Shown here piece by piece: positions 29,378-44,600 of a stretch of 64,000 bases of DNA. Source of the DNA: Syngnathus acus (taxonomy: Eukaryota > Chordata > Actinopteri > Syngnathiformes > Syngnathidae). The notes beneath the pieces are model-generated. The model was given only the letters and a program-made list of their open reading frames with translations. It was not told the origin of the DNA and did no database searches. The position numbers and the translations under genes were made by a program. The stretch lies in contig NC_051097.1 in the NCBI RefSeq assembly GCF_901709675.1, positions 4,144,539 through 4,208,538 of the forward strand. Direction: 5' to 3'. Every line of letters starts with the position of its first letter. Positions within the stretch are counted from its first letter, which is position 1.

Positions 29378-32300
29378 CTAAACAGGGCGAATACACAATT
29401 GTACTTTTTTCGTTTGTTTCAAAACGTGTAGAACAGTCATATAAACCAAGCGGCTACAACATTTTGACATATGGACAAAATTGTTCCTCTCTGTGAATGA
29501 AACATACTTTGTTTGCAGGTGTTGGTCAAGCAGCTGTCTCTGAAGCCGTCCGTTAGATTCTCTTTCCTCAGCCAGTTCCCGTTGACAGTGACGGAGTTGA
29601 GCGTCCCTCCTGCCGGCCTCCTCCTCGCCCTCGTTCAGCTGACGTTTCAGTGAGCGGATTCTCTGGGCCAACTGCATGACCAATCACAGAGAAATTGAGC
29701 ATGTTTGTGTAAAAGAGAGTGAGTAGGTCTTGACTAAAATATGTTGGAACTAGAATTAGACACATCTTTGGTAAAGCCAGCACAATATAATGAGATACAA
29801 TCTAAGAGGCAATCCTGAGTGTTATTAGTTAGTATTTTGGTGGTTGTATTTGCAGTGGTTTCCAACTGCAATCATGCCATGTGGTGTTTGCTGGTGGTTA
29901 CGATATCAAGTGAGAAATTGTAGTCCCACATGTACTGCATGTTGGAAGTTTGGAGTGGCAAAGAAGTATGTTAGAGGAGGACATATATGAGGTGTGTGTG
30001 TGTGTGTGTGTGTGGTTGTGTTACCAGGTCATTCTGCTCAGCAGCTATCCTGTGCTCTTCCTCCATCTGATCATTCAGCTCACTGATCTTCCTCTCCAGT
30101 TTACCAATGGTGTTAGAAAGAACGGCTTTGTTCCTGTTCATAAGACACATTTAAAATAGGAATCACATAATGCTCTATCCACATGCAAACAAACAATTGA
30201 TGCAATTCTTTTAGGGCGATAAAAATCCATTGGTACCTTTCCTCGGTTCTCAGAAGGTTCTCCAGCTCTTTGACACGACTTTCTGTCTTGGAGATGACAT
30301 CCTCCAAAGGTTTGGTGCTCTCAAACGCATCCAACTCCAAACGTAGATCACGATACTTCAGATCGACACAGAGATTTTTGGTAATGACTTGCCTGAAGCA
30401 CACACATATATACCCCCCCCACACACACACCTGTCTCTCAATGATGGTCTTCTCCGTTTCCAGTTGGTCGTTCAGATCTTTCTCCTGAATGAGTTTCAGC
30501 TGCAGCTGCTCAGTCTTAAATGTGTGAAGATAAAAGAAAATTCCATTCACCAGAGCAAATACAATATAATAAATGGTGAACTTCTTTCCATGTGTGCAGT
30601 TTATGTACCTGTTCAATAGTTCTCTTGTGCTTGGCGGCCCATCTCTGCTCACTATCATGCAGCTCCTCAACATCAGTTTCTAGGTCAATTAGTTTCTCCT
30701 AAGAGTAAGAAAGAAATAACAAGTTGCGACAAACCTTTTCAAACTAACTGTGTTGTGTTCATGACATGACCTCATCGACAGAACACACCGATGTTATAAA
30801 GCAATGGGACGGATTAAATATGTTCAGAAATAGCCACATGATGAATTTTAATTCTAGTGGACATCTTAGTTTTGAATCATTAGGTCATGCTTGAACAGAA
30901 TGTCAGCAGAATCTCGTGTCACTGTGCATGGCATCACACTGAATCTGATGTGTATTAATTACATCAAACATAAAAGTGATCAGAATACCTGGGCCTGCTT
31001 GAGTTGTTTTGCCAGGTCCTCTTTGGTCTGGATGGTGGTCTGCAGCTCCATCTGGAGGTCATCCACTGTCCTCTCCGCCTGCTTGCACTGCAGCTGGAGT
31101 CTCTCTCTCAGCTGGATCTCCTCCTCCAGCGTCTGTTCCTTGTCTATCAGCTTACCAGACACCTGTATCACATTATCACACACAAGTAAAATGGTAGTTA
31201 TAGTAGCTAGCTTTTCATGTCCAGTAAGTAGTACATGGTGACTCACATCTCCCTGGAGCCTGACGACAAGTGCCTGGAGTCTCTGCAGCTCCTGCTCCTT
31301 CTCCAGCAAAGACTCTTCCAATTCTTCCATCCTCAACTGGGCATCCTGACGCAATTTCTGCTGAAGATTAAACTCTGCTGCAGATTGGGAAGACATCTGC
31401 AGGGCATCGGCCAGCTAGAGACACAAGTCACACATATCCGGATGTCATTGTATTATAATTTTCATTTTTAGTATAATGATAGTTAGTGAGTAACTGTGGA
31501 CTCATATAAAATCTATTTGGCATATAGAGGTAACAATGGAACTCCATACCAATTGTTTATATTCGTTGAATTTAAACTAGTTTTATGTTACGCCAATACT
31601 GTGTAACATAAAACATATTTAAATTTGTTCTGAACAATAAGATATTGTACACAACTGACCAGTTGAAAATCTATACTGATACAGAGTGTTGGCTTCATTT
31701 CTTTTTATTGCTTAGATATTATTCAATTTATTTTGACCGGACCTTTTAACATCACCATTCGCAAATTCATTCAAGAGCAATCCAACACAAGTCTGAGATT
31801 TCTGCATCAAGAAAGATTCTTTCCCTTAATAACCAGAAAACAATGACATGCGCAAGGTATCCAAAGCCCAAACTAATACTGCAAGTGTCCAATCAGACTG
31901 GGATGTCAATCCACAACAGTCTTTTTGACATATTTTATTCCAAAATAATCTCCATAATAATTTTTGTTTGTGGATGTTGAAAGCCAGCTGATTGACAATG
32001 ATAGATAAAAATGGATAAAATGGCTACGATTGTGTCTTTAAGTTGTTACTGCACCTCTGTCTCCAGTCGGAGAACAGTGCTGCTGAGTTCAGACGTCTTC
32101 TTGCTTTTGCTCTCTTGGTCCACCTCCAGCTCCTCCAGTTGTCTCTCAGCCAGCCATAACTTCTCTGCCAGACTCTGAGAGTGCAGCGTCTGCTTCTCAA
32201 GGCTCTCCTACACGCGCACACACAAAATTATTCATTCTCTTTACTCTTTAAACATAAAACTATCTTATTTGTTTGGATTCAATTGAACAGATCTGTAGAG

Positions 32301-35300
32301 ATAAATACTAGCACAATCAGTACAAAGTAGTTCACATGGCGTTCAAGTGTACCTCAGCATCCTGAATCTTGTTTTTAAGAGACTGCTGGAGGAAGCCAAA
32401 GGCGTACTCCTGAGTATTAGCCTCCACCATCATGTCGCGGGCCTGCTTCACCTCCATCTGCACCAGTGACCATCAGTCAGTCACCACAATTGCCAGTCGA
32501 ATCATATTTTCATTTTGTACCTCCATCTCTCTCTGCTTATCGACCAAAGCCTGATGGGTTCGCTCCATCTCTATCATCTGCTCTCTCATTCGCTTCATTT
32601 CATTGGCCAGTTGAGTGTTGGTCCTCAGTAGGTCTTCGTTATTCACCAGCAAACCACGCATTTCAAATCTGAAGACAAAGGAAACGATGGGTTGATTTTT
32701 ATTTATTAAATAGGAGTATATGAAGTGACGAGCTTGGTCACCAAACCACTGGGGAAGCTGGAGGGGTATTTTTCATGTTATTATACAGCTATTATAAAAC
32801 AAACAAAGACATTCATGCTGACATCACCTGATCTGGTTCCTCTCTTTTTCCATCTCCACACTCTCGGCCTCGAGGAACTGGTTCCGCTGGAGAGGACATG
32901 ATTTTTCTTTAGACCTCAAATACAGCAAACACCAGCAAAATGGTGCAGTGTGTTTTCAAACGAAAAATGTTGTATGATACAAATTTAACACTGTGACTGT
33001 AGGATGTGTTACCTTCAAAGATCCAAAATATTAGAATCACCTCTCAATGTGATGAAGTGTATTTTAAAATGCTTGAAATCTATTTTTTTTTTTTTTTGGA
33101 CAATGAATATTCTGATTGCGATTAGGCCCACCTTCTGACAGTTATCCAACTGCTTGGTCAATTCTTCAATAAAGTCTTTTCTGCTGAGGCCTCCCAGAGT
33201 GGCACTACGCATGGTGTAGTGGGTTGATATCACCTACAGCAAGGGAGATGCATATTATCATGACAAGAACTAAAATCTTAGTTCTTGTAGAGCGTGTTTC
33301 TTCAGAAGCATACAGGGTTAGGAAGGTCGTTTCTCCTCTTCAACAGAGAATCGTAGGCAGAATATTGCCTGCGAGAGGGCTTGAGAGGCACAGGACTGTC
33401 ACTGCGACTGTTGAAGGTGTGCAGGTTCAATTCGGATGTGGCCGGAGACATTCCACTCTGGATGAAGAAAAAAGTGACATTAAGTCCTCAGACCTCCTTG
33501 AAATTTAAGTCATGGTGGAAAACTTTGCTTCCAAGGTTGTGGGAACAGTGCTCTTTTAGGTACGTCTTGCTCAAAGCATGTTCGCTGTGTGATTTAAGCT
33601 AAAATGCAACTAACCTTAAAGTCATTTGTTCGGTATAGGGGGTTATAATCAGCAGATGCGTTCACATTCATGGTATAGGGACTGTTGAATACTCGAGGGC
33701 TTTCAACAAAAAGTGTCTGAAAAAAAAAAAACACATGCACATACAATTGTTATATGGTAGGTTTCTGACTTTCTACATTTTTCATCGAATATTGTATCTC
33801 TACATTTCTATTCATGGGAAAAGGTTTCTACATTGCACTGGGAAAATGGATGAACGGGAATAGGCAGAGAACATGTTGTGTATTTCTACCAAAAGATGGC
33901 GGTGTTTGACAACAAGTTAGTAGTCTGATGGTTAGAAAAATAACATCGAATAACCATCCATCTATTCTATACTGCTTGTCTTCTTGGGCGGCCCATCAGA
34001 CCTGACCGCTGAGAAGCCTAAACTGGTCCAAAATCAGATTCAGTCAGTTCAAACACTCACATTAACACTTTGCAAGTTTTTTTAGAATTCGAATATTTGA
34101 ATAAAACTCTTGCTAAAGGGCATTGAAATACGGGACAGGGTTATTGTTGTTAATAAAAACTAACAACATAAATAAAAGGAAAATTAAATTAATATGCTTT
34201 AAAAAATAAAAAAAATATTATTATTATTGGCAAATACTTTATATATGTTATAAAAACTGAAAACGACTACAATGAAGCATTTTTGAGAACAATAACTAAT
34301 AAAAACTATAACAAACTTGCTTTCAGCAGCCCCACCCACCCGATCAGTTTCAAAGTCCCGCGAGGCGACTGACTCCATGGACCCTTGGAAGTTGTTGACC
34401 CCCGGCCGAGTGGTCTCCCACCGGGACAGCCTGGGGCCGTCCTCCCCCGATGACCCTCCACCTCCCGAACCATCTGCATCCTTGCTACTCAAGCCGTTGG
34501 TCTTCAGATCGTTGTCGAGGAACAGTTGATATTTGGGGCTGGGTCGCACAACTCGGGGAGTGGAGGGTTCTTCTTCTGACAGGCTGTCCGACTGCTTGTT
34601 TGATTCGTTTTCAGGCTCCTGGAAAAAAAAAAGAGGACCCATTTCAGTCATCATATGTCCACAGGAACATTTTATCAAGCACAATGTTGCTGATGTTCAG
34701 CTAAAATGAAAACAGTTGCAATTCTTTCTAATTCGTTCATACATAGTCCGACTGCAGGACCTTTGTTATGGGGCTGAATTCCTTCTCATGGAGATCCTAA
34801 CAAATTCAGTCATAGATAAACAGAAAGCCTGCTTTATGAAAACAGCAGTATGCCACTGCTTGTATAGGCACAAACAGAGAGCACTCATAAATGGATAGTC
34901 AGCTAGGAACTGGAATTTAAGAATGCACCTAAAATGCACTTTTAACCCTTGGAAGGCTTCAGATCTTCTCAGATGGAAGTACTGTAGTGGGATTTGAGTG
35001 TCACAAAAGAGTTACAGAGAGACTGGAAGACTAGTCACTGAAAGGTATTGACGTAGATGTTAGGTTTATCCTAAAAAAAAACACCTAAATATCCCTAACA
35101 TTTTGTGAGTAGCGTAAATTTTAATTTAAAAACTATCCAAAATCAAAAAATGCACACACATAAAATAAAGGGAGCTGCAACTTTGTGACTTCACCTGGCA
35201 TTAGGGCTTTGGAAAAATATTATTCTAACATAGATTTTATATTGAAATTAATTTTCTGATGCTTTTAATTGTTTAACAAGATCAATTTGCCTCTGAGATG

Positions 35301-38300
35301 AGAATAAAAATAATGTACATGACATTTAACTACAATATGCATCATTTGTCTCTAAGCCACAAGAAGTTGATGCTTTGCCACAAACATTGATTCAACAAAA
35401 CTCCAATCAGGATCTTCAAATCACAAGGTCCATTTTACCACATCATATCATGCAACAAAATCAGTCATTTGCAGTTAATCTACAATAAAACCAAATCTAC
35501 AGGAAGGACAGAGGTGAGGAAAGATAGATTCTAAAGTTATTTGATCAGTTTGATTACTAAAGACATGCTTGCAATTTCTTTTGTCCATGACACTTACTGC
35601 ATAGACTTTCTTTTTAAATCGTGCATTTCAAGAACATGCAGTGCCATGCTGTCATTCTGTCTTCATGCGGAGAAAGACACGAGCTTTTCCCGTGCAAGAT
35701 TTTTTTTTTTTGCTTACCGATCCCATGCCTGAGTCCGCCACTGAATCTCTACCAGAGTCTGACGTTTTGTTTGAATCTGTCCTCTGACTGCTGCCTCCTA
35801 CTGGACAATCAATTTTTGCAGTTATCTGACTAATTCCATCATCTTTCTGAGCAGATCCATCGGATCGCTGAATTTCCTTCTTCAATAGAGGGGTCACAGA
35901 GATGCTTGGCAGCAGACTGTCTCGACCGATAACGGTCGGACTCAACTTGGACTTAGGAGGCAGTATTGTCTGGGAAGAAGTGAACTTTGGAGTTCTTCCT
36001 GTTTCTGAATAAAGACTCGAAGAAGAGCCGAGATACAAGTCCTGCTCTGGACCAGAGAATTTACTGATAAGGTCTTTGACGCTGCCGGCTCGCTGCAGAT
36101 TTGAGAGGCCTGCTTTCCTCTGACTGGCTCTCCAGTTCTGTTCTGCTTCTTCTTTGTTGGCTGTCTGCTGTGGACTAAGTGGCGATTGGGAGGAAGAAGA
36201 CTCAGGTGTATGCTGAAAGAGTCCAAAACAATAACAATCCGCCAAAATCAAGTTAAGGAGGAGTAGCAGACACACTGCACAGCATTTGAAGCGCAGGCCA
36301 CAACCATCAGACAGTTTTTAGTAAGTTAGCTTCAGTATTATTCTGTGTGTGTTTCCAATGAAGATTTGCACGTAAAAAAATAAAATAATGTTTTTTAATT
36401 GTAATGCGATTTGCTGGAGAGCAGATCAGATTGTGACACTGCACATGTGTGAGTCAATGATTTATTATTTTAACTTTACATGTATCATAATTTAGGGTTA
36501 AGTGTTCATTCTTGGCCATCTGCTTTAAGCAATACTCCCTCATCATTTCCCCCAAATTTTGTGTTGCTTGTTACGGTTTTGCTGTATGTACACTTAATAT
36601 AATGTTTATTTTGGCACCGGTTGGATCTTGAATGAATTTCCATTGTCGATCACGAGAAAAGTTGATTCAGAATTTTGGCAAATCAGTCAACCAACCTCAG
36701 ACAATATTTGAAATGCTACTATTTAAATACTATTTCCATTATTTTCGGACGAAAAAAGAGTTTTAGAGTTTAACCTCAGAAGTTGCACCCTATTGAGAAT
36801 TAAAAGAAGTATTGTACTAAATTGGACAATATCAAATTTCTTAACCAGAATCTCTAACTTATTCTTTCAAGCTTTACTGTTGTTTGATTGAAAAATAAAT
36901 TTATGACATGAACCCAAAGTGTGTGCATGGGTCTTTGTGTGTGTGTGTGTGTGTGTGTGTGCGTATGCGTGCATACGTGTACGTTCTAATCCTGACATAA
37001 ATCCCTCTTGAGAAACTGCAACATCTGCTCACTCTTCTAAAAACATCTCCCAGCGAAACAAACACCATACTGTCTCTCATGGAAACAATTAGATAAAAGA
37101 TGTAGACTCCAAAGTCCACTTAACTTAATAACACAACAGAGAGAAGAATAAATGAATATAGCAACAAAAAAAAATTCGACCAACCACTTGACTTAATCTA
37201 AGTTTAATTAACAATCATGACAACAAGGCCAATGCCACTTAGAGAAATGAAGTGGCGGGAGTCCAAGGGTTTAAAGCATCGTGTGGCCTTAATCCAGCGA
37301 CTGGCCTGTGTTCCGTCCCCGTGGGAAAGCGAGTTGAGGCTGGGCTGGGAGAGGGGGCAAGCCCTGGAAGGACTGAAGCTGGGGGCAAAAGGGTATCTGG
37401 GGTTTGGAATCGCTGCTCAGTATTAATGTGTTTACAGGATGCATTAGGATTAGTTTGAAGGTGATTATTTTAATGTTATTATTTTCACCCAGTAAACAGA
37501 GCAGTCGTTTTAACACGGACATGAATATGATTTTTTGATGTGCAGACCCCCCCCCCCTTTGAGAACACATATGTTTTTGAATGTACCCCATCCCAGTTGG
37601 CTTTGAGAGGCAAAGTCCACCCGAAACTGTTTGACAGCCCATCTCAGGCCACATATAGAGTTAACGTATATCTTACCCACAAACAATTTAGAGTCTAATA
37701 TTAATCTACAATGCATGTTTTTGGAATGTGACAGGAAAATTGAGCAACCAAAAACTCTCCAAAGATATGAAGAGCCTGGTTTTAAACACTTAATCTCAGT
37801 ACTGTGCGATTTATTAGTCCACATGAGGCGCCAACCAATCTTATCAAATCTTTAAAATTCATTTCCTGCCAATAATGGCTAGAGAAGTCAAAGGTTTATT
37901 GCTTGATCTAGGCTGGCATTTTTTTTTTTTTTAAATAAGACTGCATTCTACTTGGCATTTTGTGGGAAGAAATTTGTATAGCTTCAGGACCATCCCAAAT
38001 CCTCCTTAGTGCATCTCGTCTAAACAACCACAGCCAGAATGCCTCGTACAGGCTGTGAAGAATCCTTCAGGCGATGTTAGTGTTTAAACTGCTGGCGAGC
38101 CCTGTTAACTGCATGTTCTGTCCTCATGTCGTACCAGCCGTGATTGGAGTGAGTCAAATTTGATTAGGTAGCAAAAGTGATGGGGATGTTTGCAGAGATT
38201 TCTTTTGATGGTCGACTTTGTTTACGAGGCACCCGCAAAAAGATTAAAGTCATCTGAACAAAGACAAAAGGAACTATAAAACCTTTTTTTTGAAGTTAAA

Positions 38301-41300
38301 AACAATCAATTTCATCAACTGTCAGGGCTCTTCCATCTGTAGCCAAATGGACTTTTCATTATTTTGGTGTTTGTGGCCACCTGACTGATCCAAAATATAT
38401 TCCAACTCATAAAACGGATTTACTAAACTGAATTGATGTTGTATCTTTTTTATTAGGTTGATTTGTGTTTTATAATATCAGATATTTTAAAATATAATAA
38501 ATGATATACATTACTTTTGATTGATGCTCTCAGAAGCTATATATTTTTTCTGTACTTACTTACAAATCACATTTAGATGTGTTGTATTTTATTGCATGCA
38601 ACTCAAAATTCATATGCTCACAGGCCATTTTTGTTTCTGTGTTCGTATACACACGTCGCAATCAAGACTTTTGTTTTACTCTCTTGATGGAAACCTAATC
38701 AGTAATATTTGTTACCAACTAGGACAAAATCTGGTCAAATATGTTCTTATGCTATGTGGGAATAATACAAATGATTTTACCTTCATTGGATTAAACCGAT
38801 TTTACTAAGTCTAATTAATGAGATGAATCGCTAAATAATAGGTTAAATAAAGATCATTTAAACGACGATGAATTTGATGACTGTAAAGCATAACGTCACA
38901 TCAGAGCACAAATTAGGAATTTTAAATAAATGAATACATTAAATCTGGTATTCTGATTAGGAGGCGTTCTTATTGTTTCTTGTTTTTATTATTTTGGCTC
39001 TCAGCTCACAAATAATGAACAGAAGGATTCCTCTGACTAAAGAGGGATATAAGATGCATGTTATTTTTTCCTTTATATACATTCTTATACTTTGAGTGCC
39101 ATTAAAATATTACATGTACTTGTAATATTACATATTACATATAACATATCGGTGTTCGTGCATGTGTGATTTGAAGGCATATGTGGTCTAAAACAAGTTC
39201 ACAAATGCAGAATATGTATCACTGACAAAGCTTTCATTAAATAGAATTTTAATATATTAAGTTGATCTCCAATCACAGTTATGTGTGATTACATGAATCT
39301 TGGCTCATTTTCTGACAGATTAAGGCAAAATAATCTGATGAACTGCTAACAAAGCCTCTCCGAGGACGGGATTGGCTCATCTAGATTAGTACGAGCAAGC
39401 GTGACAGTGCGAGTTTCAATGCCCTGAGCTGCCATTTCCACTCAACTGAACAATACGGAGTCATAAGGCTTTTACGTTATAAAAAGCTATTTTGGTATTT
39501 CAATAAAAACATCAACAGGACAAATCATTCATCATTCTTTGTACAGTATGTACTTCCTACGTCCTCCAAATCAAAATGACTAAGCTTTAGTTATGTATTT
39601 TTTGTTTCAATTTTTCTGAAGATGCATTTAATTTACCCTAATAAAATGTTGACAAAATAAGGCACTTGGACTAAAAACATTCTTGTCTTTTGTCTGCAGG
39701 ATTCACGGTGTTGTTTGTCTTGGCAGTCAGTTCATCGGCTCTTTGCCTTTAAGCTTCTCTCCTCAACTCTGATGACACTTTGACAGGTTCCTCCATTTTA
39801 ATAAGACTCAAAACCATCTTTTTTTTCTCCTCATCGTCACCTGTCACAACTGTGTTAGTCTATTACCATCTTTTCGGGGAAAGATGCTAAATGCGTGTGT
39901 GTGAATGCGTGTGTTTGTTTGTGTGTGAGTCAGACGGAGCCAGATGAGCAGGCAGATGTTTCCTCTGTATCTACTCCAACTGTCTAAGAAAGACTGACAA
40001 CAGCTGGAACCAAGCCAGACACACACGTATGCACACACACACACACACACACACATTTCATTTCGAAGATGAATTTTGCGGTTCATTTATGTAAATACAA
40101 TATTACTTTAAGGTATTATTTAGCTTCAACCATTTGTGAATCCTTGTTCTGGTGGTTGTCAAATAATTGTGAATGTTCATTCATTTGGGGGGAAATCAAT
40201 GTCTGTTTTCTGCATAAATGTGCCCCACTTATACAAAGCAAGGTCTGTAAATGCGCGATTGAATGTGTTTGGTGTTGTAGTATGTGAGAAACCTGACCTA
40301 CATCCCAGCAAACATCTGAACTACAACACAGATGGTGTGCCACAGCAAGTGACCTCTGACCTGACAATCAAGTACCTTGTTATTTTTTGCAATGAAATTC
40401 AGACGTGATTTAACATATGATTTGAGAGATGAAATTAAATGGTGAGTTTTCCAACATACCATATTGTTTGTCTCGTTCTTTTCTTGCATGCTGTGGCCAC
40501 AGGAGCTGTTGTTGGTGGAAGTCCTGTCTTCCTTTTCTGGCCTGAAGGTTGAAGATACAGAGACAGTTTCCAAAACATCCTTATCAACAATATTAGCCTG
40601 AAACAAAATTGAAATTATTCATCGGACTTGAACCAATCAATGTTTAAGGATTTCAGTCCAAGTTATGAGACTGTTTTTTTTTGGTCAACAGAGGGAGTGT
40701 CTTGAAAATGCCATCTAGCACTGCTGTGCTGTTTACCTGAGTTTGCTTATTTTCTGTGTGAGACAGGTTAGTCTCTGTGTCTCTTCCTGGTATCTTTGCA
40801 AGTCTTGTGTCAGAAGGTAATGGAGCGTGCTCAGTGCCTCCTTCTGGAACACAAGCTTCTCCAACTGGACCAGACAACCAGCAATAGAGGGCTGAAGCTC
40901 CTTACAAGCCCTCAACTGCAACTAGAATATAAGCAGTATTACTAAAAGTGTAGATTGAATGCTCGGCTCTCCAACACTTTGTCAGAGGTTGGGAGCATAT
41001 GTGGTGTTACAACACTTCTTGCACTACAGGTTTACTATTCAGCAAATCAGGACAATAATAAATTCGACTGTAGTCATGCTTTGTTCTCCCAGCAACGTTC
41101 ACTTACGGTGGACGTCTGAAGGGTGGGGCTACTTGAGAATTCTTGCTGGATTTGTTTCTTCTTCTCTCGCAGAACAAACAACTCAGAGGACAGCTGCTGG
41201 AGACGGCCTTCAATGTGTAGTTGTCTGACGACACAAAGAGGTGCCTCAATCAATTTTTAATTAAAAAAACAAACAACTGTAATTAAAGTAGATTTGAGAT

Positions 41301-41645
41301 AATTCAGGACTTTTGCCACCTTAATATTTGTATTGTGTGTTAATGACTTATTGGGAGTAAAATCCTTTATGTAATTTTATTTCACTATACATGTTACTGT
41401 CAATAACTGTAATCTATTGCTGTAATAACTGCTATTAATGGAAGATGGTATTGTAACTGAAAGAGTTAAGTATGAATAGGGCGAGAGAGAGGGGGGGTAT
41501 TTTATATAGTTTTTTTTACATCTCATTTAAGTTTTCATCTGTCAGTCAAAATTGATCTTAACAATTCAAGTCTTCATTAAAAATGTGGAACGTGTGATGA
41601 AAAATTATAAACCCCGTGAAAAATGCCATAATTAACAGTGTGCAG

Positions 41646-41683
<38 letters not shown>

Positions 41684-44600
41684 ACACTTATACGTGGGGA
41701 CGTGTCAGTGTGCTGTTTCCAGTGAGATTATACGCACATTTACATGAACAGATAAAAACAGGGGCATATGCCACACGGTAAAAACAATGCATTTAAAGAC
41801 ACATGTACACATACTCACACACGCATGCCTAGTACGTAAATACACACACGCATACACACACACGCGCACACACTCACACGTGCACACACACACACGCGCT
41901 CACACATACTCACACTCTGCCAGCTGTCAGTGTGTTCTGATTTGGTGCTTTCGTAAATAGGGCTCCATAATTATATGAACGTATGTGACAAACACCATAA
42001 TTGCAGGTGAAAAATATGTGGGTGTTGCTTATTTCTTCATTTTTATGCACTACTGTTGGTCTATCTCACCACTTGCAGCCTGTAACAGGAATGTTTTTTA
42101 CCCATATGGTAAAAGCGTTGTGTGTGTATTCATGAATTTCATGCTACCGTAAAGGAAACATTTTTTTTTGAAAAATTCTAAGGTAGCTGCACATCTTGAT
42201 AAGAATGTCTTTGCCAAGGTAAAACATTGGCTTTCCATTGTTGCTGTTTATTTCAAGTTGTGTCTTTATTTGGAGTGAATAAAAGTTGTTGCAGTAAATA
42301 CTGTGCAGTTTGTGGAGATAAGCTAAAATGGAATGGGTCTCAAAATATGGCCACTCTACTATTATTACACATTGTTAGAAATATATAATAAAATTTCTTG
42401 TAAGTTAGAAAATAATTTACTTTATTTACAATTTGATACCATGTTTTCCCGATCACATTGCATTCTCATTGCACTCCACATTGCTGCCTTCTGTCGAGCA
42501 AAGAAAAATAATTACTACAAGCATCAGCAAATAAGATTCAGAACGCCAGACTGTTCGGCTTTTAGATGAGCGAGGTAAGCCTCCATAACTTTGCTAAAAA
42601 AAGAATATTGAGAAAAATGTAGGAGGAGGCGAGTGGAAGAATCCATCTGCCCAGAGACCCATGGATGTGCTCTCGTCACTTTAGCCCAGACACATTCGAG
42701 GACTTTCATCGCCTTCGGCTAATGAGAGAGCTCACTTGTGTGTCTGACTATAAACAACAGTTAAAACCAAAGGCGGTGCCTACTATATTTCCTCACAAGG
42801 AGCATGAACACCCATGAGTGACGAGTGAAAAAAGTGTGAAAATATGGTTGGTATTCGGTTGGTATGGATTTGGGGTTTCAATTGCTCTTTACAGCAGCTT
42901 TCTCAGTTGGCATCGGCAAGCGACTGCCACAAGACACCACTGAAAAAGACCAACTCTAGCTTCTGGCATCTGTGACCTCCATTTTCATCACACGCTTCTC
43001 TTCCATTTTACTCATGTCTTTGATCACGCTCTTGTTTGAATTGAAAAGGCTGAGCAGAAGAGCTCATTTCTACTAAATACAACTCACAATTATGTAACGT
43101 CACTACCCAGAATGTCTTGAGACATAAACAACACAGGCGACATATACAGTGTGAAAAAAATCTTTCTGTAAAATGTATTAAACTGGGAAAAATGCCATTA
43201 TAGTTATCATTGTTCCTTTTGTACCAGAGTGAAATACTGAATATGTTTTTAATGTAATGTACATCTTAAAGAAGTCACACTTTAAATTTAATCTTAGGGT
43301 TAGAATTTAAGGGAGTATTCAGACCAGAAAAGTCCCTTAGTCCGCTTGTTTGGTCCGGACCAAAAGCGGACTTGATTTTTTTCGTTTGATGCGGTTCCTA
43401 TTCCGACTGTACATTTTTCAAGTGAAGTTTATTTTGTAAAACACCTACGCTTGTGACGATCTGTGCTCCCATTGGTCAAGAATGACGAGGGCGGCATACA
43501 GAGCACAGACCCGGAAATTGAGGAAAACATGCGAGTCCTAGGCTCTGCATTTCTGCACTGCATATTTGTGCTGTTGGTTCGGATCTACGCTGTTTGTAAT
43601 CACACCTGAAGCGAACCGCACCAGAGTTCGTTTGAAAGCGTCCGTTTCTTTAATCTGCACCAGGATTTGTTTGCGTGTATTCACACCTGCACAAAAGCCT
43701 CGGACCAGTGTTACAATCGAACCCTGGTTCATTCAAATTTGATCAAACAGTCAGGTCTGAATACACCCTAATAAACAGAAGCTTGATTTTGGTGTAAATT
43801 GACATAATTTGGGGTTCATATAAATTGTTACTGAATTGCTGTTGTTTCATTTGGCAGTGACTAGTGGTAAGTCTTGTACGTACTATAAACACTAACATAT
43901 GTTTCAAGTCACACAACACAGACTAAGTCACTTCTTCCTTAAGAGGCCTTATCACCCCTACAAAGAAACTGAACAAAGTGACTTATGAAATGTGTCGAAT
44001 GGGATGAAGTCACAGGATTACACCTGGCACCCACAACTCAAGTGCACACAAAACTCAAAATGTTCCACCCTTCCAAATCACTCTAAACAAGAACCAGGAT
44101 TGATGCTGATACGACTGACTCATCCTTAAATGCAGAGAAACACTCCGGGAAGACACTTGAATCAGTGTATAAGGAATGGATATTCTTAGGCGGGTCATCG
44201 TTATTGTTATAGTTTCCACTAAATATATCGTTATGAGCTTGTCTGATCCAGTCTGAAAGATTATGTCAGTGCATTCGTTCATGTGCCAAAATTCCAGGGA
44301 AATTAAGAGATTTCCAGGAAGTGTGACATCAAACTGGGTGAGTCAGATGGACACATTTTGTTGGCACACCTGAAATCCAGAGCTGTGTTTTAGCCTGCCG
44401 TATCTGTCAAGCTCTATTTAATTGTTGTTCTGCCAAAGTACCTGTCATGGCAGGAGCATAGCGAAAGGAAGCAAAAAGGGTGAGGCAGATATCAATAGCT
44501 AACACCAGAAGATTCAAATTTTACACAATGGTGCCAGTAAATTCAAAGTTCAATAAACATGTGTTTTACCATTTTCATTATGTCTAATGGCGTGTCTGTG

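Larger units (their letters stand above)
36213..40459 (-). other. Large intron of the coiled-coil gene (exon 6 to exon 7)
   Basis: 4.2 kb with GT/AC microsatellites and one decayed high-copy repeat. No other exon with matching phase was found. Confidence 0.6.
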
